Part shown: one piece after another, positions 24,678-35,319 of the stretch
How positions within the stretch are numbered: the first letter of the stretch is position 1
Layout: each line of letters begins with the position of its first letter
Assembly (NCBI GenBank): GCA_003339415.1
Contig: PDHQ01000122.1
Coordinates: 31,534-95,533 of the forward strand
Origin: Ophiocordyceps camponoti-saundersi (nom. inval.)
Taxonomy: Eukaryota > Ascomycota > Sordariomycetes > Hypocreales > Ophiocordycipitaceae
Reading direction: 5' to 3'
DNA: 64,000 nucleotides
The notes under the pieces: generated by a model
What the model was told of the DNA's origin: nothing
Database searches by the model: none
What the model saw: the letters and a program-made list of their open reading frames with translations, nothing else
Made by a program: the position numbers and the translations under genes

Positions 24678-25482
24678 TGGTGGGCAGGCATGGCCCCCTG
24701 CTATGGAAGGCACGTTTGGTACGGCCGCGGGTACAAATTGGCACGACCCCCCTCCCCCCTTTCTAGATAGATTATCATCCTTAAGTCAAATTAAGCACGA
24801 CCGATTTGCTACTTAAGGCACTAATCCTTTCTTTCTAGTAACCGAGATAGGGGGCTATAAGGCTATAAGGCCCGGGTAACGACCTCTCTTCCGATTACGA
24901 TAATATCTAATCTGCCTACGCCTACCGCTACCGCTACTACCTTTACTTACGACTACTTAACGCCCGCCGCGATAACGACTCCGGCGATAATAACTGCCTG
25001 CGAGCCCGGCTACCGACGCCGCTACCTTTAGGGGCTTTTTACCTCTTCTGCTTATATAGCCTTCTTCTTCTTTAACCTTCTATAGCTTAGAGCGATACTC
25101 GGCCTACCGGCTTCTTTTTTTCTATTTCTTCTATATATACCCTAAGTGGCCTTTGCCCTATATAGCTTATTTTTTTCGGCTCCGTTAATAGCTAAGGATA
25201 GCCCGGATACCCTATATTTTTCTATTACCCGCGAGGGCTTCTACTAGTTAAATAGTGCCTTAATAAGGCCTTAATAGATTAATTAATAGAATCCCCCTTT
25301 ATCTACGTTATAGGTGATAGACTTAGTGGGCAGGTATAGCCCCCTGCTATAGAAGGCACGTTTAGTACGGCCGCGGGTACAAATTGGCACGACCCCCCTC
25401 CCCCCTTTCTAGACAGATCATTATCCTTAGGTCAAATTAAGCACGACCGATTTGCTGCTTAAGGCACTATTCCTTTCTTTCT
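24678..25482. mobile_element. Compact 805-bp element with 159-bp terminal direct repeats
   Basis: Two direct repeats of equal length, 24678-24836 and 25324-25482, start TGGTGGGC / TAGTGGGC and end CTTTCTTTCT. They differ mainly by C-to-T or G-to-A changes. Between them lie 487 bp of partly AT-shifted sequence (24,837-25,323) without a usable ORF. (CATA)n lies on both outer sides, so the element appears inserted in a microsatellite. The layout fits a terminal-repeat retrotransposon in miniature (TRIM) or a deleted LTR element. No clear primer-binding site or coding domain is visible, so the class is inferred. Confidence 0.65.
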
Positions 25483-25554
25483 CATACATACATACATACA
25501 TACATACATACATACATACATACATACATACATACATACATACATACATACATA
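25483..25554. repeat. (CATA)18 microsatellite
   Basis: Eighteen CATA units beginning immediately after the right terminal repeat of the small element; the likely other half of the array at 24,609-24,672. Confidence 0.97.
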
Positions 25555-26999
25555 CACGCGTCGACGAGCTGTGACTGGCTGATCCTGCTTTCGGCTGGTG
25601 GTGGTGGGTGGTTAGTGAGAGGGGGGGAGAGAGAGAGAGAGGCGCTGACCACCTGTGACCGGCTTGTCTCCCCGTTTCTCGCCGCCGCTGGCCCTCCTTG
25701 CAGAGCCGATAACAGGGGAACGAGAGGGTGAGATGTCTCGGGGGCTTGCTGAGATCTTTAGGTAGCTTACGCAGGAATACCCACCAAATACCTATCAGTA
25801 TCACCTGCCTCGAAGGCTCTACCTACCTAGGTACCTACTCTCTTCAACACTATGGTGAATAGTAGTGCCCAACAGATGCTACAAAACTGACAATCTTGGA
25901 AAGAAACCATGACGAACAGCGAAACAGTGCAGGTATCACGAATCCCCGTAATGCGCATCCGTGCGTACCTCAAGACGCGTAGGTACCTACATCCGCGGCA
26001 AATACTGCTTCTCCGTGGCTTCTGCAGACTACCTATGTACCTACCTCTGCCAGTGTCCACCTGCCTGCCTGCCTGCCTGCCTGCTTGCCTGCCCAGGAAC
26101 CTACCCAACTGCCTGTCTCTGTTCTTCCATGTCAGTTGACGGAGAGGGTGGGGGGCGTCACAAGGGCGGCTTTCGAGCACATGCGCACCAACAACCCGTC
26201 CATCGTCTTTGTCTTCTTCGGCGATGATCCACTGGAATTCATCTGGATTATGAAGCCAGCGTTGCGCCCGCAGGTGAGCACTGCAACCTGCGAGGCTGCT
26301 ACCGGTGGCTGCGTTTGTGATGATGCCTGCGAAACGGGCGAAGGGTGATCAAAAAAAGAGAAACCTCCTAAATATACATACATATGTATATTGTTCGTGC
26401 AATTTATATAGATACCAGTATGCACATATATGTACAATTACATACTGTACCTACCTACTACCTAGTTAGTAGTACCTATAGGCTATGTGCATAGGCATGT
26501 GGATAAGTAGATTCTCAAAGAGCCCGTACGGACACAGAACTCGGAGACCTCGAGGCTAATAGCCAACTTCATCAAGGAGCTGGGGCCAACACCTACCTTT
26601 AGATCTATCAGGCAGCTATCCGTACCTGGTACTATATTCAGTACGGAGTCGACTTCTCTCCACTCTTCTCTGATCGAAGCATAACTTCTCCCCCTTTTAT
26701 ATTCGGCTTGCTGCATTCAGCTGACCAAAATCTGGGATAGGTTCTTCTCACCGCCTCCGCAACAAATTCACTTTGAACCACATTATCGCGGACAAAAAAG
26801 CAACTATAGCATCGGCGAATATACAAACACAGTGCTATACGGACTTCGCTTCCATAGTGGGGTACAATTACCTACGCGCGTGGGGGGGTGGGTTTTCGAC
26901 AGGGGGTCTGAATGCTGTTACATCCTCGACAGCTATCGGGGGCTGTTATTCTAGTAGCATGTTTTTTTTTCTTTCCATGCTATCAGGAATTAGAAATCT
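25555..26999. other. Intergenic, repeat-word rich, no gene called
   Basis: GC-balanced sequence with a (GA)n run at about 25,620-25,640, a (CTGC)n run at 26,061-26,092 and many TACCTA/TACATA words (26,375-26,500). An open plus-strand stretch ending at 26,348 has coding-like composition around 26,150-26,280, but no family match and no convincing start. The right end slides into AT-rich DNA. Confidence 0.5.
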
Positions 27000-27135
27000 A
27001 TCAGGTAGCTAATAGCTATCAGGCTAATAGTAAGAGTAATAAAAAAAATTTTAGCCGGTACTTTATATTAACTTAGGGACTTTATATTATTTTTCTATAA
27101 AATACTTATATTTTTAGCTATAGTTATAGCTATAG

Positions 27136-27260
27136 TATAAGCTATAAGCTATAAGCTATAAGCTATAAGCTATAAGTTATAAGCTATAAGCTATAAGCTA
27201 TAAGCTATAAGCTATAAGCTATAAGCTATAAGCTATAAGCTATAAGCTATAAGCTATAAG
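27136..27260. repeat. 7-bp tandem array, TATAAGC x ~18
   Basis: Nearly perfect repeats of TATAAGC over 125 bp with one variant unit (a single T for C near 27,177). The unit is itself close to a palindrome (AGCTATAAGCT). Confidence 0.95.
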
Positions 27261-27420
27261 TAAAAAATAACGCTTATAAGAGTTAAATATATAACCTCTT
27301 TATTTACTACTTAGGACTAAGCTTTTAAGCTATCTATAATTACTTTTTCCCTCTCTTTCTTACTAAATAAGATCTTTTCCTTTCCTTTTTCTAATAATAG
27401 ATTTCTAAAGCTTTAATAAA

Positions 27421-27540
27421 TAGTAGGAAATACTAATAAATAATAGGAAATACTAATAAATAATAGAAAATACTAATAAATAATAGGAAATACTAATAAG
27501 TAATAAGAAATACTAATAAATAATAAGAAATACTAATAGA
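27421..27540. repeat. 20-bp tandem array, 6 copies
   Basis: Six units of exactly 20 bp (TAATAGGAAATACTAATAAA and variants) start at 27421, 27441, 27461, 27481, 27501 and 27521. Differences are mostly G/A. Confidence 0.95.
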
Positions 27541-27744
27541 TATTTAGAATCTAGATAATATATCTAAGCTAATAGCGATTTTAGCGTTAATAAGTATATA
27601 TACTAATAAAGGTCTCTAATAGCTATCGGGGCCTCTAATTAGCTATTTTCCCTTTTTAATTAGTTACTAGCCGGTCTTGGCAGCTGCTAGGCCCACTTAT
27701 TTGATATTATATAAGGATAAATGCATGTAGACCCCCTATCTAAA

Positions 27745-27760
27745 CCCCCCCCCCCCCCCC
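27745..27760. repeat. Pure poly-C tract (16)
   Basis: Sixteen consecutive C residues at the border where the AT-rich block returns to gene-island composition. It is the same length as the tract in ORC1 intron 3. Confidence 0.9.
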
Positions 27761-28457
27761 GCGCGTAGGTACTGCACTACCTCTAGCTACCCACTCTCTC
27801 TACCTGAAATCAAGTTTTCATTTCTTGTCCCAAGTTCCTGACTTGACAGATTGCTGCCTGGCATAGGAGAGGCATTGTACTAGGCGGTCAGACCCGACAA
27901 GACTTGTTTACCTCTCCGCTCCGACCCGACGCGGCATCTGTCCTTCAGGAAATCTGCATAACGCTCGACACAGTTGCGTTGCAAAATGGCAGATTAGTAG
28001 GTACATCTTCCTACCTACATACCACCTACCTACCTACCTGTCGCATATCCGTGTCGCAACTGATTGCCCTCACCGATGTTCCTTCTGGCTTCTTTTGCCC
28101 GAGACAAAACATCGTGCAACGCGCCCGAGCATCATTGACAGCATGTTGTTGTCCACAACACGCAATATCAAATCCCTTTGCTCCTGAATATGGCCCGACA
28201 TACCATTGTTCAGGAAGTATCGAGGCTGGAGCTGCTCCGTCCAGATTTGGCTTGTCCACTTCGCACACTCTATAGGTCCAGCGCCATATGTACATACATA
28301 GGTACCTACTATGTATGTACATGTATGTACGGAGTACACGCAACCTCCAAATTTCCCCCGCTTCACCCATCCAGCCCCCTTCCAAAGAAAAAAGAGAACA
28401 AGGACGTATCCGACGTCGGCGTTGCGTCGCTGAACGGAATCCTAGAGCTGTCGGCCT
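27761..28457. other. Downstream flank of CRZ1
   Basis: Non-coding sequence holding the CRZ1 3' UTR. It contains TACCTACC words (about 28,010-28,040) and a symmetric TACATACATAGG...CTATGTATGTA patch at 28,288-28,337 followed by GTACGGAGTAC. One 123-codon plus ORF has no recognisable content. Confidence 0.5.
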
Positions 28458-30697
28458 TCATCGACCACCAAAGTCGCTGGTGTAGCCAACTTCACCATAG
28501 CTGCGACTCATGCCGGCGCCTTTACCATAACCCGTACCGGAGCCGCTGATGTAGCCAGCCTCGTCACCCTCTTCGTAATCACTGGCATCAAACGAGGATC
28601 GACCACTCATCTCGTCATCCATACCGCCACCCGTATCTGCCTGCGCCCAGTTCATCTGTGCCAGAGCAGGGTACTGAGCTAAAAGCGCAGCCGGTAGCGC
28701 GTAGTTGCCTGCAGCGTCCGTGGGGTATCCGGCGGTCGTATCCATGACCATGGGCTGCGGTGCCGCCATGTTCTGTGTCATATTCTGCTGCTGCATGCGC
28801 TGTTCCTGCCATAGGCGATGCCGCTCCATGATCTCCTCGTCCAGTAGCGGTTTGATGCAAATTCGACCGGCCTCGGATCGAAAGTGACGACCAAGAGCGT
28901 CGGCGCGAGCAAATCGTCGATCACAGCCCCATTGGCCACCGGCCTTCAAGTCGCCCTTGCACACAAATTTCTTCTGTCCAGAATGCAGACTTTCGTGCCT
29001 TTTGCGGTCGTGTTGACGAGCAAAAGCCTTCCCACACACGGTACACACAAAGGGTCGCTCATCAGTATGGGTTCTCAGATGAGAGCGCAAATTATACGCC
29101 CTTGTAAATCGCTTAGGGCATAGGCTGCATTGGAAGGTCGCCGGATGCTTTTGCACTCGTTTTGCGACTCCTGGATCCTGGCTGCTTTGGTACTCAGGAT
29201 CTGCCAGGCGTAGGGCAATAACGTTGTTGGGCACTGATGATGTCGACTGTCTTCTCCTTTGCAGAGGAGATGAGGCTGCTTGCCGGTCCAGAGGCGATAA
29301 TGAGCGAGCAGAGTCTGGCCGAGCCGCCAAGTCAGATGCCCGAGATGGCAGGAGACTTTCCGGACCAGTTGAACGGGACAGGGAAGGCCCTCCGAGCCGG
29401 AACGGATCCGTCACAGAGCGAGGCCGCTTCGGCTGAAGCTTGGAGCGACCTGTAGCACGAATCAGTCCGTATCATCGTAACAGGGGCGGGTACGAATCCC
29501 ACGGAATCCCCTACCTCTTTCTGGGGGCGTTAAAGAATCCTGATCCATGGGTGTCTTGGTAAGCTCGCAGGACCCTGGCTTGTTAGGCGCGTAGTCGATG
29601 TTTATAGCTGGTGGAGCCACCATCTGCGAAGCATCGGCCACGCCTGAGGTCTGCACAGAGCGGAACGAATTTCCTGGGAGGTTCATGCCGAGGTATGTCC
29701 CGAAGCCGGCGCCGGAGCCGGAAGATGGCATCCCGTACGCTGTGTTATTCATATCGGGAGATGACTGGGGTTGGATGCGCGGACTGATGGCTGGGCTGTG
29801 AGAGGGACTCCTACCATATGGTGCCGCGCTGCTATCGTTAATGCTGAAGTTACCGAATCCCAGTACTTCGGGGTACAATTCAGACGCTCTCTGAAGGGGA
29901 GAATGACCGCCGTGCTCGTCGAAGCCGTCAGAAGAGATGAGATTGGGGGATGGAGAGACGGACGAGACGTCGGAATATTCGGAGGGGCTTCGGCGATGAC
30001 GGAACTGCGGCTGAGTCCAGTCAACGGTTTGGTTGGGAAGGAGAGCGGCTTCCGGGCCGAGGGACACGTTCCTCGACTGGCCAGCGCTGGAAGAAGGGAA
30101 ATGCTGCTGATTAAAGGCAGGCGAGTGCTGAGCAGACCCGGAATGATGTACTGGAGGATTTGGTGGAGTCGGGGAGTTGTGCGACTGTGGCGAGGTCATA
30201 GTGTTGAGATCATTCGATCCCAGGTTGGATCTCCCGAACAGGGGAACGTTGAGCTGATCGTTCTGACCTCCCGAGGGAAAGAGGGAGAAGTCGCCGTCGT
30301 GGAGGTTTGAAGACAGGTACGAGGCCGTCGCGTGAGACTGCGTTTGAGGATCGAAGGATATGGAGGCCGCAGCAGAGTCGGCGGCGGCACCGGATGGGTC
30401 GCGCCCGAAGGTCGCGTTCGGATCAAAAGCGGTGGTGGAAGCCGGGTCGGAGGCAGCAGGCTGGGAATAAGACTGATTGGCTTGGTGATGCGGATCGTCG
30501 AGGAAGTCGGGTTCGAAGGAAGGAGACGAATCTGCGGTCAACGCCTGATCCAGAGCGAGGCCGAGGCCGGCAGAAGAGACTTCGGAGACGTAGGGTCCAG
30601 GGGAATGCGAGGAAGCGGCCTGCTGATTTATGTCGAGCTGGTGGTTTTGGCCGGCCTCGGACGACGTCGTCCGGCAATGGTGGGCCTCTTGATCCAT
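28458..30697 (-). CDS. CRZ1: Calcineurin-responsive C2H2 zinc-finger factor CRZ1/CrzA
   Basis: CRZ1/CrzA moves to the nucleus when calcineurin dephosphorylates it and activates calcium, ion and wall stress genes. Two exons, 30697-29515 and 29449-28458, with a 65-nt intron, give 724 codons. The first 390 residues are Ser/Pro/Gln-rich and disordered. PAINID at about residue 363 fits the PxIxIT calcineurin-docking motif. Two classical fingers lie at about 500-550 ([38 protein letters not shown]). A third, atypical finger follows, with [19 protein letters not shown] and [13 protein letters not shown], the order typical of this family. The splice joins PERG to [11 protein letters not shown], a basic stretch that could serve as a nuclear signal. 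The start is ATG 30695-30697; an in-frame longer ORF upstream has no family support. A poly-G tract lies upstream. Confidence 0.93.
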
Positions 30698-33067
30698 GTT
30701 GATGGCTCGTGACGAATATCGCGAGGCAGAATTTCCCCAGCCAACCCTTGAGCTAGCGGCCGAGAGGTTATGCCGATGGGGGCAGTGCACGCCAGGACAG
30801 GCGATACAGAACGCAGCAGTAGAAGGGGGGGTGGAGGGGGGGGTGGAGGAAAGACACCTCTATGACAGAGCTTTCTGTGCCAGTGGTGAAGCGGCCCGTG
30901 CCAGTAAGTCGTAGGGGAGTCGCTGTAGAGCGCCCCGAGGTCGGCGCTTCTCAGCCGCTCGCTGTCCTTGGCGCTAGCGCTGCCGGTGACGACGAGATGG
31001 TGAGGCGACGAGCCGCAAGGATATTTACCTAAGTAGGCGCAGGCGAGCGAAACTTGTTGAGAGTAGAGACAAGCAAGTGTACGTATGTATGTAGGGCACT
31101 CAGCAGCCGAAATTACCGAGTTCTCGGCTTAACCAGCAGAGTATGAGGGAAGAGACTGGCGTATCGTTTTCGGTGCCCAAGGAGAACAGAGCCGTCGTGG
31201 TAGGGCTGGAGCGATGATGACGGACTGACTCTGGTGGCGTGGCTCGGCGTGGCAGCAAATTGAGGAGAGACGCGACCGGTCGGGGATTATGGGCGCTTGG
31301 GGGCTTTGTCAGTTGATGTACGAATAATACTGAGGCAACGGTGGGATGCTCGGGTCAAGTTTATTGCATGTGCCCAGTACTCCGTACAAGCGCCCTATTT
31401 ATTTACATAAGCACCTTCGGCAAGGGCTGGAGCCGCAGATGCACATACGGATTACGGAGTACATACCTCCTACATACTAGGTACCTGGCAGGTAGGCAGG
31501 TACCTAGAGGTATGCAGACTTTATTTCGGACTCCGGCTGACAGAAAGATGACTCCCTACGAGTACTACTTCCGCATACTCTATTTTCTCGTTCCAGCCTC
31601 CTTATCCATCTGTATCTATACGGACTACGGAGTACTGTCCTCCTGTATCTGGGGACCTACCAGGTAAGACTGGTGGCCGACAGACCTTGCAGTATCTTCT
31701 ATCCCGGAGCCAACGACCTGGGGGCCGGATATACATACATAAGTGCATACATAAGTACACAAGTACATAAAGGTAGGTATATACATACAGCCTCTATCCG
31801 TGGGCTTTATTAAGAGGTGGGCAACGCTGATAAAGGTGGTGATGATGTCTATGTAAATATGTACCTTATGTACATGTATGATGTGTCTGACTACCTCTAG
31901 GTCTTATAGTGACACAAGGTGGGCACAGGCCATCGAGTGGGTGCACTGATATATGTGTATTATATATGTGTGCTAGGTCTAGGCTAGGGTGGCTAGTCTA
32001 GGCCGTGTGCTTGTGGGCGAAGTCTAGCGGGGCTGGTCACGTGGACCCCCTTAACAGGTCTCTGTAGCTAGGCCAGGCCCTGAGAAGTAGGGCCGGCAGC
32101 GCTGACTACCTATACAAGGGAGTTTCTAGGGTAGGCTACTCAACAGGCTCTGTGGATAAAACCTGTAGGCTGTACGGATAGGCAGGTACTACCGTACTAG
32201 TACATACCTAGGTAGGTAGTATGTATACCTAATCGCACATCCTCTCCAGTCACGCCATGTTCCACAGCAGCTCAGCTCTGACGCCGCGGTGGCCCTTCCA
32301 ACAGCCGGCTCAGCTTACCATTGGGTCGTATTAGATGCATTGGATCGCCGGTAGGGTTCCAAAAGCTTAAGAACCGTACCAAAGCCCTGCGACTGCCTAC
32401 ATGTTGACCCCGGTTGGTCCCTTTCCGCCGTCCGCTTTGCAGCGCTCGCTCTAGTTCGACATCTACTGTTCGGTAAGCCTTATGCACTCTGTGTCCACTA
32501 ATATGCCTGCTGTCTCGTTTCAAAAATTTTACTACAGAATAGTTATTGTATGCGTGCTCGTGTCTCACTCTCGCGAGTCGTGCTCGTGCTATGCCATTGA
32601 CGTAGGGATGAGTCTTCTCATGCTGTTCTGAGACTTAAGCCTGGAGACCCAAGCTGACAAGCAAGGCGTGGCATATCGACCGTGGTATTGTCTGCACATC
32701 TTCCACCTTTTTCTCATGCTGAAAAAATCGACATATCTATGTATGTACATATCTATTGTCTTCTAAGTTCTACCGCAACCCTTTCTACCTACCCAAGTGC
32801 ATTTCCACCATGACTCGAGCTGAATTCTAGAGTGGAGATTTTCGTCGTCACAAGAATGCACGCCCTTATCAACACAAAACGCCCAGCTCCCATCCCATGG
32901 ACCAACCGCCCGCCGCAACACCCACCATGCGCGGATGTTTAGTCGAGTCATTGCGATGCTATCAAGCATCACCTAGTAAACTTCTGCACAGTGTTGGCAG
33001 CAGGCGAGGTTTCAGCAGAAGCTCGAGAGCATCGGGCTGCAGAGCGAATGCTGGGAGACCGATCTAA
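30698..33067. other. Long CRZ1 upstream region, AOX downstream flank
   Basis: A 2.37-kb gap between two minus-strand genes. The left part is GC-balanced with a G-rich pair of runs at 30,827-30,845, and probably carries the CRZ1 promoter and a long 5' UTR. The middle (31.38-31.80 kb) has three TACGGAGTAC/TACTCCGTAC words and TACATA runs. At 31,960-32,160 there is a CTAGGCT/GGCCAGGCC-rich patch resembling one at 34.77-34.99 kb. Small ORFs here have no recognisable domain. Confidence 0.5.
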
Positions 33068-34221
33068 TTATATGACCTCGGCCCGCTCGTAGCCCGCAGG
33101 CTTGAGGCTTGGCTTGGGTGTGTCGCGATCTTTGAACGTGCTCACGAACGGATTTGGGTCCTCTTTCTGGTTGAGGTTGCCGAGGGTATGGTTGACGCCG
33201 CGGTGACCAGCCTCGTCAGCCCGAATGTAGAGGATGAGGTCCCTCATGGTCCGGTGCCCCTGAGGCATGTTCCAGTACTATTGAGGCGGTCCACGTCAGC
33301 CTCGGCGCTGTGATAATGTATGGCCGATGTCGATGCTTACCCCTATAGCGATGTCCGGGATTCGAAACTTGTTGTCAGACCATTTAGGCAGATGGCCCTG
33401 GTCAATCTCGTGGATGGCTCTCGTGTACGTGTGAACAGCCTCTTCCTCGAGATAACCAACGAAGCGGTGAACGACCTTGGGATGGAGCAGGTAGGCAACG
33501 AAAAGGCCGTTGAAGAAGACGCCCTGCGCGCCGATGATCATGAGTTTCATGAACCAGCCCGGCTCGCACATCTTCATAAATGTGAGAAGGTGCATTCGTT
33601 CGTTGTAGCTCTCTTCCAAGAGCGTCTCAATCCAACCGTTGTCGCGTCGCATATGCCGCAGGCTGTTCAGATGGCGAAGCATGCCGGCCACCATGCCTGG
33701 CACGCCGGCGATACTCTCCAAAAAAACGAAGCGGACGAGCTACGGGGTCTTCAGCGGCAAAAGGAGTGTAGAGAAAGGGAGCAACGTACCCATTGAGCCT
33801 CAGTCAACGGCTTCTCCGCCACAACGGCTGTTGTGGGATTCTTCTTGTCGACCTGCTGCTCATGTTCCATGCCGGTGGCCTTGTCCATCCAGTACCGCGC
33901 GATGCGGACAATCTTCCAGGCTGCCCAGTCGCTGAAATTCCTTGGCTTGCGATGGGCTGGGACCACAGCTGCCATCTCCTCGGCCGTATAGCCATGGTGA
34001 GGCCAGGCAGGCTTCGTCTTGAGGATATGAGGGGTGTCCTTGACGGGGAAAAAGTCTCGAAGCTGCGACACCGGGGTGGTGGAGAAATGCTGCCGCGGTA
34101 CCACGAGTCTCAGCCGAGAGGCACAGCAGCGAGAGCGGCTGCTATCGACGACGACGGCGTGCGTTAGCTTGATCGCGTAACGCGAAGCGTTAACTTGAGG
34201 CTGAAAAGTGGTGGATATCAT
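33068..34221 (-). CDS. AOX1: Mitochondrial alternative oxidase, one-base frameshift
   Basis: Alternative oxidase is a di-iron protein of the inner mitochondrial membrane that passes electrons from ubiquinol to oxygen, bypassing complexes III and IV. Exons, high to low: 34221-33790, 33738-33341, 33277-33068. Introns are 51 and 63 nt. The N-terminus is basic and Ser-rich with no acids, like a mitochondrial presequence. Iron ligands sit in [29 protein letters not shown] and [12 protein letters not shown]. Near the start of exon 2 the conserved run [10 protein letters not shown] is split between two frames: 33738-33722 is in one, 33721 onward in another. The T homopolymer there has six T where seven are needed. 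As written, the frame hits a stop within about 25 codons. With one more T the protein would be 346 residues, near the fungal norm. Either a sequencing slip or a true null allele. Start is ATG 34221; a GTG nine bases upstream is not used. Confidence 0.9.
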
Positions 34222-34984
34222 CAGGGACACAAGTAAAGTTGGTGTGTCTTGTAAGTGATGACGCTTTGCTATAATACATGTAAGAACCTACAGGGAGGAA
34301 GTGATGAGAACCGACAAACGAAACGCAGGTCGCAGCTCGTCTTATATAGGTACCTATCTACCTATGTAGGCAAGTAGTCCGCAGCAAAGAATGGGGAGGG
34401 AGGGCCGAGAGCATTACTAGGGTGAGAAGGGGAGAAAGAAGGCCGCATCGGCGAGTGTCCTGAGCTCGGTGGCTTATGTATTACACACATTGCCAATCCC
34501 ACGACCTAACCCTACGACAAGTTTTGCACATATGTAGGTATGTATGTATGGATGTATGTACGTTGTACATATGATTCATGAATGTACAGGCTAGGTACCA
34601 CGATCAGTTTATTCCTTACTCGTTGTCTCGTTGGTTTTATCAGGTCCCATGATCGAATTCATTGGCTGCCTTGAAGTCGTCCGGGTGCCTTGACTCACGC
34701 AAAGACGAGCGCCACAACGCGAGGGAGGTGGGTTTCGGAAAGATTCGGAGCCGCCATCGTTAACGGGATTTTTCGGGGCTGTCACGCTAGGCTAGCTGTC
34801 CGATCCACCGGGCGTTAGCTATTGAGGCACGCAGGCTGTCACGGATCGGGCTGTATTATGCTCTGGCTAAGTCTGACTAGGGTGGCCGCCCCATACTAAT
34901 TTGGTGTGCTGATCACATAGGCCTAGCCGGGCTCAAGCCCTAAGTAGGTCTAGCTTAGACCAGGCCTATAATACCTCCCCTAAG
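34222..34984. other. AOX upstream region and island edge
   Basis: The left part should hold the AOX promoter; it has TACCTATCTACCTATG and TATGTATGTATGG words. From about 34,770 a CTAGGC-rich stretch runs to the edge of the AT-rich block at 34,985 and may be a less mutated end of a repeat. No ORF of note. Confidence 0.5.
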
Positions 34985-35218
34985 GCCGGGCAGGCAAAAG
35001 AATAACTATTATAATATTATTTCTTAGTATTTAAGCTACTAGAGCCTCCCCTATTCCTTAGTATAGCTAAATTTAGCTAGCGTATAAACTATTAATATTT
35101 ATTTATCTATAGACTTTTCGTAAAGCTATTTATAATTATATTTTCTATATTTATTTATTATAAATTAAAAAAGCCTATTTAATATCTTTAAATAATTTAT
35201 TTATATTATAAATTAATA

Positions 35219-35310
35219 TACCTTATATATACCTTATATATACCTTATATATACCTTATATATACCTTATATATACCTTATAAGTTATATATACCTTATA
35301 TATACCTTAT
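35219..35310. repeat. ~11-bp tandem array, TATATACCTTA
   Basis: Seven or eight copies of TATATACCTTA, interrupted once near 35,282 by TAAGTTAT, just inside the AT-rich block. Confidence 0.9.
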
Positions 35311-35319
35311 TAAGCGGGT

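Larger units (their letters stand above)
27000..27720. other. Small AT-rich block with two minisatellites
   Basis: A 700-bp AT-rich insert that splits the two gene islands. It holds the 7-bp and 20-bp tandem arrays listed separately. No transposon domain was readable. Confidence 0.6.

Noticed and set aside
26085..26348. Plus-strand ORF with coding-like middle (VFVFFGDDPLEF)
   Set aside because: No family match, it starts inside a (CTGC)n repeat, and no splice sites linked it to anything else.
27904..28275. 123-codon plus-strand ORF downstream of CRZ1
   Set aside because: Contains TACC repeat translation and no recognisable motif; lies in the likely 3' UTR.
30698..30790. Longer N-terminus for CRZ1 from an upstream in-frame start
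   Set aside because: The extra 31 residues are His/Arg/Ser-rich without family support; the ATG at 30697 is the better start.
32272..32568. 98-codon minus-strand ORF between CRZ1 and AOX
   Set aside because: Arg-rich with no domain; no context support.
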